In this document: positions 33,682-43,342 of the stretch, piece after piece | Position numbering within the stretch: the stretch's first letter is position 1 | Layout of the letters: each line of letters starts with the position of its first letter | NCBI RefSeq assembly: GCF_030704535.1 | Contig: NC_081807.1 | Coordinates: 5,559,001 to 5,623,000 of the forward strand | Direction: 5' to 3' | DNA length: 64,000 nt | Source: Vitis vinifera | Lineage: Eukaryota; Streptophyta; Magnoliopsida; Vitales; Vitaceae | Translations under genes and position numbers: made by a program | Notes under the pieces: generated by a model | Databases searched by the model: none | The model's input: the letters and a program-made list of their open reading frames with translations, nothing else | Told to the model about the DNA's origin: nothing

Positions 33682-35991
33682 ATGGAATGCTTCACTATCA
33701 GCAAGCTTCTCTTCCTCCTGCTTGTTCCCGTAATTTCTATCTCAACTTGCATGGCTGGAGATGTGGGAAGCTATATAATTCACATGGATAAATCAGCCAT
33801 GCCCATGACCTTCTCCAGTCACCATGACTGGTACATGTCAACACTTTCATCCATATCCTCTCCAGATGGTAGTCTTCCCACCCATCTCTATACCTATAAC
33901 CATGTTTTGGATGGCTTCAGTGCAGTGCTGTCCAAGGCGCACCTTGATCAGCTGGAGAAGATGCCGGGTCACCTGGCAACATACCCAGATAGCTTTGGAA
34001 AGCTACACACCACACACAGCCCAAAATTTCTTGGTCTGGAGAAAAATAGTGGCGCCTGGCCAGAAGGTAAGTTTGGTGAAGACATGATTATTGGTATACT
34101 TGACACTGGAGTATGGCCAGAGAGTGAGAGTTTCAGGGATAAGGGAATGGGTCCGGTGCCAAAGAGATGGAGAGGTGCCTGTGAATCTGGGGTGGCATTT
34201 AACTCTTCTTATTGTAACCGGAAACTCATTGGAGCTCGGTCATTCAGTGAAGGGTTGAAGCGACGAGGCTTGAACGTATCGGCGCCTCCCGATGATTATG
34301 ATTCTCCCAGGGATTTCCATGGACATGGGACTCACACATCGTCTACGGCAGCTGGGAGTCCAGTACGAGGCGCCAATTACTTTGGTTATGCAGAGGGGAC
34401 GGCTATTGGCATTTCACCCAAGGCTAGGCTTGCCATGTACAAAGTGATTTTCCTCAGTGACCTCACAGATGGCGATGCCGCTGCCTCTGACACATTAGCC
34501 GGAATGGACCAAGCCATAGCCGACGGTGTAGATCTCATGTCACTGTCACTGGGGTTCGAGGAGACGACCTTCGAACAAAACCCAATTGCAGTGGGAGCTT
34601 TCTCGGCCATGGAAAAAGGGATTTTTGTGTCATGTTCAGCTGGAAACTCTGGCCCAGATGCTTACACTATGTTCAATGGAGCTCCTTGGATTACGACTAT
34701 TGGTGCTGGGACTATTGATCGAGATTATGCTGCTGATGTCAAACTAGGTAATGGCATCTTAACCGTCAGAGGAAAATCTGTTTATCCAGAAAACTTGCTA
34801 ATCTCTAACGTCTCTCTCTACTTCGGCTATGGGAATAGAAGCAAGGAACTCTGCGAATACGGTGCTCTAGACCCTGAAGATGTGGCGGGCAAAATTGTGT
34901 TCTGCGACATCCCTGAATCAGGAGGAATCCAGTCATATGAAGTGGGGGGAGTAGAAGCTGCAGGAGCCATCTTCAGTTCAGACTCACAAAATTCTTTCTG
35001 GCCCAGTGATTTCGATATGCCATATGTGGCTGTAAGCCCCAAGGATGGAGATTTGGTGAAGGACTACATAATCAAGTCACAGAATCCAGTAGTTGATATT
35101 AAGTTCCAGATAACAGTGTTGGGCGCTAAACCAGCCCCTCAGGTGGCCGAGTTCTCATCGCGAGGTCCTGGTAGTAGGGCTCCAATGATACTGAAGCCTG
35201 ATGTATTGGCTCCTGGGGTGCATATTCTAGCTGCCTGGGCACCCAACAGAGCAATTCAACCTATAAGAGATGAGTATTTGCTCTCTGATTATGGTCTCCT
35301 GTCTGGAACATCTATGGCATCTCCCCATGCAGTTGGGGTAGCCGCATTACTTAAAGCAGCCCACCCAGATTGGAGCCCAGCTGCTATTCGTTCAGCAATG
35401 ATGACAACAGCATACCTGCTTGATAACACTCAAGGACCAATCATGGATATGACCACTGGAGTTGCAGGGACTCCTCTCGATTTTGGAGCAGGGCACATAA
35501 ACCCCAACATGGCCATGGATCCTGGTCTAGTTTATGATATAGAGGCCCAAGACTATATCAATTTCCTGTGTGGATTGAACTACACCAGCAAACAGATAAA
35601 GATCATCACCAGGAGATCAAAGTTCAGCTGTGATCAAGCCAATCTAGACCTAAATTACCCTTCATTTATGGTCCTCCTCAACAATACTAACACTACAAGC
35701 TACACCTTCAAGAGGGTGTTGACTAATGTAGAGGATACCTATTCCGTTTATCAAGCAAGTGTGAAGCAACCCTCAGGGATGAAAGTTACCGTGCTGCCTT
35801 CTACAGTTTCGTTCACAGGAAGATACAGCAAGGCTGAATTCAACATGACGGTAGAGATCAATCTGGGAGATGCCGGACCACAGAGTGATTATATTGGAAA
35901 TTACGGGTATTTAACCTGGAGGGAGGTTAATGGGACGCATGTTGTGAGAAGTCCAATCGTCTCTGCCATTGCACCATACATCAGAACCTAA
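33682..35991 (+). CDS. Subtilisin-like serine protease, SBT1-type (copy B)
   Basis: Intronless, 769 residues. Hydrophobic signal peptide (about 1-25), I9 propeptide ending at TTHSPKFLGL (about 110-119), catalytic Asp141 (ILDTGVWPES), His215 (GHGTHTSSTAAGS), Asn322 (SAGNSGP) and Ser544 (GTSMASPHAVG), PA domain between Asn and Ser, Fn3-like C-terminus. It is the most divergent of A, B and C over the propeptide, S8 and PA regions, but its bases 35396 to about 35735 are nearly identical to the matching parts of A and C. It has one extra residue in the APPDDYDSPRD loop. Predicted secreted and active; substrate unknown. Confidence 0.93.
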   Translation: MECFTISKLLFLLLVPVISISTCMAGDVGSYIIHMDKSAMPMTFSSHHDWYMSTLSSISSPDGSLPTHLYTYNHVLDGFSAVLSKAHLDQLEKMPGHLATYPDSFGKLHTTHSPKFLGLEKNSGAWPEGKFGEDMIIGILDTGVWPESESFRDKGMGPVPKRWRGACESGVAFNSSYCNRKLIGARSFSEGLKRRGLNVSAPPDDYDSPRDFHGHGTHTSSTAAGSPVRGANYFGYAEGTAIGISPKARLAMYKVIFLSDLTDGDAAASDTLAGMDQAIADGVDLMSLSLGFEETTFEQNPIAVGAFSAMEKGIFVSCSAGNSGPDAYTMFNGAPWITTIGAGTIDRDYAADVKLGNGILTVRGKSVYPENLLISNVSLYFGYGNRSKELCEYGALDPEDVAGKIVFCDIPESGGIQSYEVGGVEAAGAIFSSDSQNSFWPSDFDMPYVAVSPKDGDLVKDYIIKSQNPVVDIKFQITVLGAKPAPQVAEFSSRGPGSRAPMILKPDVLAPGVHILAAWAPNRAIQPIRDEYLLSDYGLLSGTSMASPHAVGVAALLKAAHPDWSPAAIRSAMMTTAYLLDNTQGPIMDMTTGVAGTPLDFGAGHINPNMAMDPGLVYDIEAQDYINFLCGLNYTSKQIKIITRRSKFSCDQANLDLNYPSFMVLLNNTNTTSYTFKRVLTNVEDTYSVYQASVKQPSGMKVTVLPSTVSFTGRYSKAEFNMTVEINLGDAGPQSDYIGNYGYLTWREVNGTHVVRSPIVSAIAPYIRT

Positions 35992-37982
35992 CCAGCAAAC
36001 GATCAATCAGCATACATGGAAAATGGTTTGCTCATGATCTTGTGGAGCAGTTGATTGTTCATTTCTTTTAGAAGAACATAGACTTTCATTTGCCCTAGCG
36101 GGCAACTTGATTGAGATATGCATGTCAGTTTGATAGGATTTTCAAAACAAATGAAAATTCTTTTGCTGGGAAGTTTTCCTTCTCATCTACCTAGAGAGGG
36201 AAATTGGTAAAAACTAAGAGCAATAATGCTTTTAAATGGAATAAAGAAGGGTAAAAATGTATTAAACATATCATTTTTTAAAATATTTAGAAATTATTGG
36301 TTTTTGATGTGGAATTTCTTTTTCTTTTTTTTTTCCCTGGAAAATTACGAGTTTTAAAGGTGATGTTGAATTTCTTTATTGTAACCATCTTACATTGAAT
36401 GATAACAATTTTCACTCACTTAATTATATCAAGATATTTCTTATTGTCTTAAATATTTATAATTTTCACCGTACAAGATTTGAAAATTTTCTTATTATTT
36501 ACAATATCTTATATTAATAATTAAATTATCTTACATTTTTAATTTGCATATCTTATACAAAATTCAATTCAATTCACATATTCTCGTTTACCTTCTTTTT
36601 TAGCATCGAAATGCATGGTTTTGGATTAAACTACCCATCAAATAGTGCAATTAGATGGTCTTTTCCAAAGTGTTAATTTCATTCAAGATGGGGAAGGGTA
36701 AGAAACTATTACTAGGAAGTCATTGATTTGCAATCAAAAGGATGATTTGAAAATGGGTTTTAAAACTTAATCACTCAAGAAAAAGTACATGTTTCAAGAT
36801 GAATGGGGTACCAAGCATATAAAGATGGATGTATCTTTCAAAACAAAACCTTAAGTCATGTTTGTTATGAGGAAATGAAGAGTCGAAATAAACATTTTAT
36901 TTATTTTCTCATCTATTATCATGTTTGGATAATTGAAGTGATAATAGAAATGAGATAAAAAATGATTTTATGAAAAATGAAATCACATTTGTATATGAAA
37001 TTTCAATTGATCTTTATCATGAGGTATTATGATTCCTTTGATGCAAGTTATTTTAAAAAAATGAAAAACCCAAAAGCTTGCTTAGAGAAGATGTTTTCAA
37101 AAATAATTATTTTATTTTTATTTATAAAAAATTAAAAATTCAATTTATATAATATAAACTAAATTTTATTAAAAATAATTTTGTAATTACAAATAAATTT
37201 AAAAATAAATAGTTTTTAATAAAATATGAATAGTCATATTATAATAAAATAATAAATGATATGTGTTTTTATAAATAGTATAAAAATATGGATATTAACA
37301 TCTTCATAATAGCATAAGTGATTTATTTTGTTAAAAATAAATAACAGCAATTTAAAAATAATAATTGGTAATAATCTAAAAACAAATAAAATTTAATTTT
37401 TAATATGTAAAGAAGTCAAGTTTTCATTACATATATTTAGTATATTTAGTAATCAATTTGTGATAGGGTATTCTAAATTTTTTTATTTAGTCTATAATTA
37501 AGTAATTAATTTTTTAAATTACAAATTATTCAAAACATTAATTATATGTCACTTAATATCAAATTTATTTACTTAGTGAGAAAATTAGGAAAATATAGTT
37601 ATATGGATAAGAGAAACAGTAAAGTTATTACTCATATGTATTAGTTTTTGTCTATTACTTTTTATAATAGTTATATATTTTTTGAGTTTCAAATTATTTC
37701 TAAAAATTATTAAATTCATTAATAAATACAATATAAAGTCTTGCTTGTTTTGATATTCATTTCTCTAGTAAAAAATATAAAATAAAAATGGTTTATGCAA
37801 AATAAAAACAATAAAATCATTCTAAACCAAATTTTGTCCATAATTTTTTTATATTTAATGATCAATATTTGAATTTTAAATTATTTTTCAAAATTGCTAG
37901 ACTTGTTAGAGAATCCAATATACTAATTTTTGTTTAATTTGAAGCTTATTTACTTAGTAAAAAAATTTATAAAATTATGATT

Positions 37983-38029
<47 letters not shown>

Positions 38030-38820
38030 TAATTCAAAATGAAGGTTTGTGACTTTCTAATAATTTGACCATTTTTTAAGTTTCATAACTTTCTAATACT
38101 AATTGATTCCATTTTTAAATTTTAAATTATTTTTTAAAAATTAATAATTATTGTGTATTAAGAGTTGCTTGATTTGGAATGCATTTGCTTAATATATATA
38201 TATATATATATATTATATTGGTATGGGGTTGTAGAGAGAAAATGAAAAAAAAGAAACATATCATGTTCTACTTTATTTACTTTCGTTTTATTTTTCTATA
38301 TTTTCCTTTTTGTTTTTATAATCTATTTGTTTTCTAGAATCTATTTTCTTTTTCACTTTGTTTTTAAAAACTATTACTAAAAAACAACAATCAAATAGTG
38401 CAATAAATTTTTAAAAATAATATATTTTTTTAAAATAAAATATTGTTTTTAAATCACACCATCAAGCAAGATTTTATCATTTAGCTAAAAAAAATTAAAT
38501 AAAAAATATTTTTAAACTAATTGTAAATGGAGAGGTTTTCTTTTTTAAAATTTAAATGAAAATAAAAATTATTTTAAACTAATTGTATGGAAATTATTGT
38601 TTTTTTCTTTTTCATTCTCATTTCCCTTATTAGTCACATTAAATGTAAACAAATAATCATTTCAACCATAAGTTCTTATTTATATCCAAATACAAAAATT
38701 TGAATAATCAAACTTATTCTTATTCCAAATAAACTAAAAATAAAATATTTATTTTCATTCCCCACTCTAAACTACCATAATCCTAAAATCGTGTGCCTGC
38801 TACTATCCTAGAAGGTTTTA
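35992..38820. other. AT-rich spacer between copies B and C
   Basis: The first 0.2 kb is a diverged relative of the subtilase 3' flank. From about 36200 to 38800 the sequence is extremely AT-rich, with long A/T runs, an AT microsatellite at about 37986-38029 and a second TA tract at about 38194-38213. Phrases such as CATGTTTGGATAATTGAAG near the left end look like MITE termini, but no bounded element could be defined. No gene. Confidence 0.5.
37986..38029. repeat. (AT)n microsatellite
   Basis: About 20 AT units in a row. Confidence 0.95.
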
Positions 38821-39338
38821 AGTATCATGAATATACAATTCCTGCAGCATCAACATGAGTACTGGTCCAAGGAACTCCTTAGCAGATTATTTATGCCTTA
38901 AAGGCTACATTTCAAGGCGAACGTGCCACGAATATATCAATATCTGGACATGTATATTCCAACCCAGACAATTAATCTCTTCTTTTGTGATGTTACACAG
39001 TGATATGGTCAAAGATCCAAGAACTGATAATCCAAGTTGCCGGCGAAAAATTAAATCCCACCTGATCCTGCTCCTTTGTCAAGATTGATATGATTGGTCT
39101 GTCCAGAACAATGTTTTATTAGGATTCCAATGGACATAACAATACAAAATTTCTAGCCGGCCTCTATAGCAGCAAATTTTCCAAATACAAAGCTGTTTGC
39201 TGGCCAACAAAGCTGTAACTTAGATCGCATCGGTTCTTGCATTGGCCAAAACTCCAAATACTAAGTTCTTTTGAACTCTTTCATGGATGAAATTAAGCAT
39301 TATTAGCTGGGTATAGCTTCAATAGATTCAAGCTCACC

Positions 39339-39346
39339 TATATAAG
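39339..39346 (+). promoter_or_regulatory. TATA box of subtilase gene C
   Basis: TATATAAG, 52 bp before the ATG at 39391. GCCGGC lies upstream at 39156-39161, with a degenerate second copy (GCTGGCC) near 39199. Confidence 0.8.
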
Positions 39347-39390
39347 TCCTTGTTGTCCAACTATCTCTTGACCCATTTCAGCCTCCAAAA

Positions 39391-41676
39391 ATGGAATGCA
39401 TTCCCTACAAGCTTCTCTTCCTCTTTCTTGCTCTCTCAACCTCCGTGGCAGAAGATCTGGGAACCTATATAATCCACATGGATAAATCAGCCATGCCAAT
39501 GACCTTCTCCAGTCATCATGACTGGTACAGGTCAACGCTCTCATCCATGTCGTCCCCAGATGGTATTCTCCCAACCCATCTCTACACATATAATCACGTT
39601 TTGGATGGTTTCAGTGCAGTGCTGTCCCGTGCACACCTTGATCAATTGGAGAAGATGGCAGGTCACTTGGCAACATACCCGGATAGCTTTGGAAAACTAC
39701 ACACCACACACACCCCAAAGTTTCTTGGTCTGGAGAAAAAAGTTGGGTCCTGGCCGAAAGGTAAGTTCGGTGAAGACATGATTATTGGTATACTTGACAG
39801 TGGAATTTGGCCAGAGAGTGAGAGTTTCAAGGATAAGGGAATGGCTCCGGTGCCAGATAGATGGAGAGGTGCCTGTGAATCTGGGGTGGAATTTAACTCT
39901 TCTTATTGTAACCGAAAACTAATTGGAGCACGGTCTTTCAGTAAAGGGATGAAGCAACGAGGCTTGAATATATCCTTGCCTGATGATTACGATTCTCCCA
40001 GGGATTTCCTTGGACACGGGACTCACACATCGTCAACCGCAGCTGGGAGTCCAGTGAGAGATGCCAATTATTTTGGCTATGCAAAAGGAACGGCTACTGG
40101 CGTTGCACCCAAGGCTAGGCTTGCCATGTACAAAGTTTTTTTCTTCAGTGACAGCAGTGATCCGGAAGCGGCTGCCTCAGACACATTAGCCGGAATGGAC
40201 CAAGCCATCGCAGACGGTGTCGATCTTATGTCTCTATCACTGGGATTCTTCGAGACAACTTTTGACGAAAACCCAATTGCAGTGGGAGCTTTTGCAGCCA
40301 TGGAGAAAGGGATTTTTGTGTCTTGTTCAGCTGGGAACGCTGGTCCTCATGGTTACACTATCTTCAATGGAGCTCCTTGGATTACAACCATTGGTGCTGG
40401 GACTATTGATCGAGATTATGCCGCTGATGTGACACTAGGCAATGGCATCTTAAGAGTCAGAGGAAAATCTGTCTACCCAGAAGACGTGTTCATCTCTAAC
40501 GTTCCTCTCTACTTTGGCCATGGAAATGCAAGCAAGGAAACCTGCGACTACAATGCTCTAGAGCCCCAAGAAGTTGCAGGCAAGATTGTGTTCTGTGACT
40601 TTCCAGGAGGCTATCAGCAGGATGAAATAGAGAGAGTAGGAGCTGCAGGAGCCATCTTCAGTACAGACTCACAAAATTTTCTCGGGCCGAGAGATTTTTA
40701 TATACCATTCGTGGCTGTAAGCCATAAAGATGGAGATTTGGTGAAGGATTACATAATCAAATCAGAGAATCCTGTGGTTGATATCAAGTTCCAGAAAACA
40801 GTGCTGGGTGCTAAACCAGCTCCGCAGGTGGCCTGGTTTTCGTCACGGGGACCCAGTCGTAGGGCTCCAATGATATTGAAGCCTGATATATTGGCTCCTG
40901 GGGTGGATATCTTAGCTGCATGGGCACCCAACATAGGAATTACACCAATAGGGGACGATTACCTGCTCACCGATTACGCTCTCTTGTCTGGAACCTCTAT
41001 GGCCTCTCCCCATGCAGTTGGGGTAGCTGCACTGCTGAAATCAGCACACCCAGATTGGAGCCCAGCTGCCATTCGCTCGGCAATGATGACAACAGCATAC
41101 CTGCTTGATAACACTCAAGGACCAATCATGGATATGACCACTGGAGTTGCAGGGACTCCTCTCGATTTTGGAGCAGGGCACATAAACCCCAACATGGCCA
41201 TGGATCCTGGTCTAGTTTATGATATAGAGGCCCAAGACTATATCAATTTCCTGTGTGGATTGAACTACACCAGCAAACAGATTAAGATCATCACCAGGAG
41301 ATCAAAGTTCAGCTGTGATCAAGCCAATCTAGACCTAAATTACCCTTCATTTATGGTCCTCCTCAACAATACTAACACTACAAGCTACACCTTCAAGAGG
41401 GTGTTGACAAATGTAGAGAATACCCATACCGTTTATCATGCCAGTGTGAAGCAACCGTCAGGGATGAAAGTTTCTGTGCAGCCCTCTATAGTTTCATTTG
41501 CTGGTAAATACAGCAAGGCTGAATTCAACATGACGGTAGAGATCAATCTGGGAGATGCCAGACCACAGAGCGATTACATTGGAAATTTCGGGTATTTAAC
41601 CTGGTGGGAGGCTAATGGGACTCATGTTGTGAGCAGTCCTATTGTCTCCGCCATTGCACCTATCATCAGAACTTGA
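39391..41676 (+). CDS. Subtilisin-like serine protease, SBT1-type (copy C)
   Basis: Intronless, 761 residues, with a shorter signal peptide (about 1-20). I9 propeptide ends at TTHTPKFLGL (about 105-114). Catalytic Asp136 lies in ILDSGIWPES (DSG instead of DTG, both normal for the family), His209 in GHGTHTSSTAAGS, Asn316 in SAGNAGP, Ser536 in GTSMASPHAVG. PA domain between Asn and Ser, then a Fn3-like domain. The C-terminal third and about 0.7 kb of 3' flank are nearly identical to copy A, while the front part shares features with B. This mosaic suggests conversion or unequal exchange. Predicted secreted and active. Confidence 0.93.
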   Translation: MECIPYKLLFLFLALSTSVAEDLGTYIIHMDKSAMPMTFSSHHDWYRSTLSSMSSPDGILPTHLYTYNHVLDGFSAVLSRAHLDQLEKMAGHLATYPDSFGKLHTTHTPKFLGLEKKVGSWPKGKFGEDMIIGILDSGIWPESESFKDKGMAPVPDRWRGACESGVEFNSSYCNRKLIGARSFSKGMKQRGLNISLPDDYDSPRDFLGHGTHTSSTAAGSPVRDANYFGYAKGTATGVAPKARLAMYKVFFFSDSSDPEAAASDTLAGMDQAIADGVDLMSLSLGFFETTFDENPIAVGAFAAMEKGIFVSCSAGNAGPHGYTIFNGAPWITTIGAGTIDRDYAADVTLGNGILRVRGKSVYPEDVFISNVPLYFGHGNASKETCDYNALEPQEVAGKIVFCDFPGGYQQDEIERVGAAGAIFSTDSQNFLGPRDFYIPFVAVSHKDGDLVKDYIIKSENPVVDIKFQKTVLGAKPAPQVAWFSSRGPSRRAPMILKPDILAPGVDILAAWAPNIGITPIGDDYLLTDYALLSGTSMASPHAVGVAALLKSAHPDWSPAAIRSAMMTTAYLLDNTQGPIMDMTTGVAGTPLDFGAGHINPNMAMDPGLVYDIEAQDYINFLCGLNYTSKQIKIITRRSKFSCDQANLDLNYPSFMVLLNNTNTTSYTFKRVLTNVENTHTVYHASVKQPSGMKVSVQPSIVSFAGKYSKAEFNMTVEINLGDARPQSDYIGNFGYLTWWEANGTHVVSSPIVSAIAPIIRT

Positions 41677-42360
41677 CCAGCAACTGATCAATCTTATTTC
41701 ATGACCTTGTGAGCTGTTGATTGATCATTTCTTTCGGAAGAGCATAGATTTTCATGGGACCTAGCTGGCAACTTGATTAAGAAATGCATGTCAGTTTGAC
41801 AGGATTCAAAACAAATAAAATTATTTTTACTTGATAGTTTTCTTCTCATCTACCCAATAAGCTGCCCATTAACATACAATTTCACTAGCACCATGCAAAA
41901 TGACAATAAGTTTTAGTAAGTGATTGCTATGCCAATTAGCACCAACCAAATCAATCTAAACACTCAAATTGAACTCAGCTTTGCTGAATATTCTTCTTTC
42001 TTTTGAGAATGAGGATAAGAATGTCCTTCCTTGTGGCAAGCTCAAAAGCTATAATGTACTCTGCATCCCATGCAAGAAATTGTAGTCTGCTACCCCTGTA
42101 TCATACAGAATGCTGGGTTCTATAGCCTTAAAAATCAAGACGGGTCCCCGGAGCTGTTCAATTAGACCCTCATGGCTAGAAAAATACCAGCTGTAAAGTT
42201 GGCTTGGTACCCAACATCACCATCAGAAATTCAATATCAACTGCTGGATTATCCGATTTGATCATATAATCATTCATCAGCTCGGTATTTTTTGGGGCCA
42301 GAAGCATTTCCACCTGAACGTGTCACAGATTGCTGCAAAAGCTACTTGTGCAATTGGGTC
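41677..42360 (+). other. Duplicated 3' flank of subtilase copy C
   Basis: Matches 32539-33243 (after copy A) almost base for base apart from a short length difference near 42125. The match stops abruptly at GCAATTGGG, after which decayed NYN-gene sequence begins. Confidence 0.8.
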
Positions 42361-42622
42361 CTCAGATGACGGGAGGAGGGAAGAGAAGCCAGACCCATCA
42401 GCTGCTAGCTAGATGTAAAATTAGTGATCAAAATATTCAATAGTTCAAGCAGGGTTTCAAGACCTCCCATGCAGAGAGGTATTCTTGTGGGTTGTCTTAG
42501 AGGCTAAGGTAAAAAGAAACCACTGTGTTATCATAGGTTTAGTATGGAGGAGTAGAGGGGCCATTTGACAAGGTCTGTCGTGATCTTGTATGATGAACCA
42601 AAAGGTATGAGGAATTTTCCCA
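42361..42622 (+). pseudogene. Decayed fragment of the NYN/LOTUS gene 3' end
   Basis: Aligns with about 29056-29365 of the NYN/LOTUS coding exon. Shared words include AGTGATCAAAATATT (AATGATCAAAATATT in the parent), GTATTCTTGTGGG (CTATTCTTGTCGG), AAGAAACCACTG, TTTGACAAGGT and GATGAACCA. Several deletions and frame changes are present and no NYN domain is included. It begins exactly where the duplicated subtilase 3' flank ends. Confidence 0.8.
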
Positions 42623-42624
42623 CA

Positions 42625-43119
42625 ATAATGGCAATGTTACTTGTCAAATTTGTTGGAAAATTCAATCACTTTTTCATTGATTGCTAGCACATGTTTTAAT
42701 ATTCATTTCAGTCTGAAGATTTTCATCAGGCCCTAGCCCCTCTTGTCCTTGCTGACTCAAACGACCGCTCCTTTTATGCTGATTTGGGAGCCGTGTCTCA
42801 TATGACAAATGACACCGGTAAATTATCCCATATCGAACCATATAATAGTACTGATGTTACTACAAATGAGGATTTTGTTGTTAAGGATCACAATTAAAGG
42901 AAAATAGCAAAGGGGCATAAAAAAAGGGGCAGTTCTGTCTTAGATGAAATTTGTCAAAGATACTATCTCTCTTAAAAGAGAAGAAAAATCTTAATAATAC
43001 TTGATAGATGACTAGACCTGCTATATATGTATTAGTCATCAAATGGGAAATTGCTTTAAATTACCTTTTCATCGTTTAAATAAAATATCGAAATATTCTT
43101 TTGAACATAGTGTGTGGCT
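42625..43119 (+). mobile_element. Old Ty1/Copia relic (gag zinc-knuckle to protease region)
   Basis: Plus-strand sequence recalls a Copia zinc knuckle, then a protease-type stretch, then pre-integrase-like sequence up to the next insertion. No LTRs are recognisable. It is broken in many places and clearly older than the element inserted at 43125. Treated as a fossil. Confidence 0.6.
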
Positions 43120-43124
43120 CTTCT

Positions 43125-43342
43125 TGTCAAGTAGAGTGGTTTTTAGTAGTTAGCAAGCTGTTTGTTGTAACTAATTAGAAAGTTGTTAGTAACTAATCTT
43201 TAAATTCCTGTATATAAGAAACAGAGTACCCATCAGTGGGTTGCCGGTCGTAACTCAATTTCAGTTTTCCATCTCTCTGGTTTTCTCTCAAACAGATGTT
43301 TTGCACATCTTCTTCTTCTCTTCATATCTCTGAGTTCTTTCT
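43125..43342 (+). repeat. 5' LTR of the Copia element
   Basis: 218 bp, starting TGTCAAGTAGAG and ending TTCTTTCT. It contains a TATATAAG promoter box near 43213. It is followed at once by TGGTATCAGAGCC, complementary to the 3' end of initiator tRNA-Met (primer site). Confidence 0.9.

Noticed and set aside
36200-38800. Possible large non-autonomous transposon between subtilases B and C
   Set aside because: Some words resemble MITE ends, but no matching inverted ends or target duplication could be paired; reported only as AT-rich spacer.
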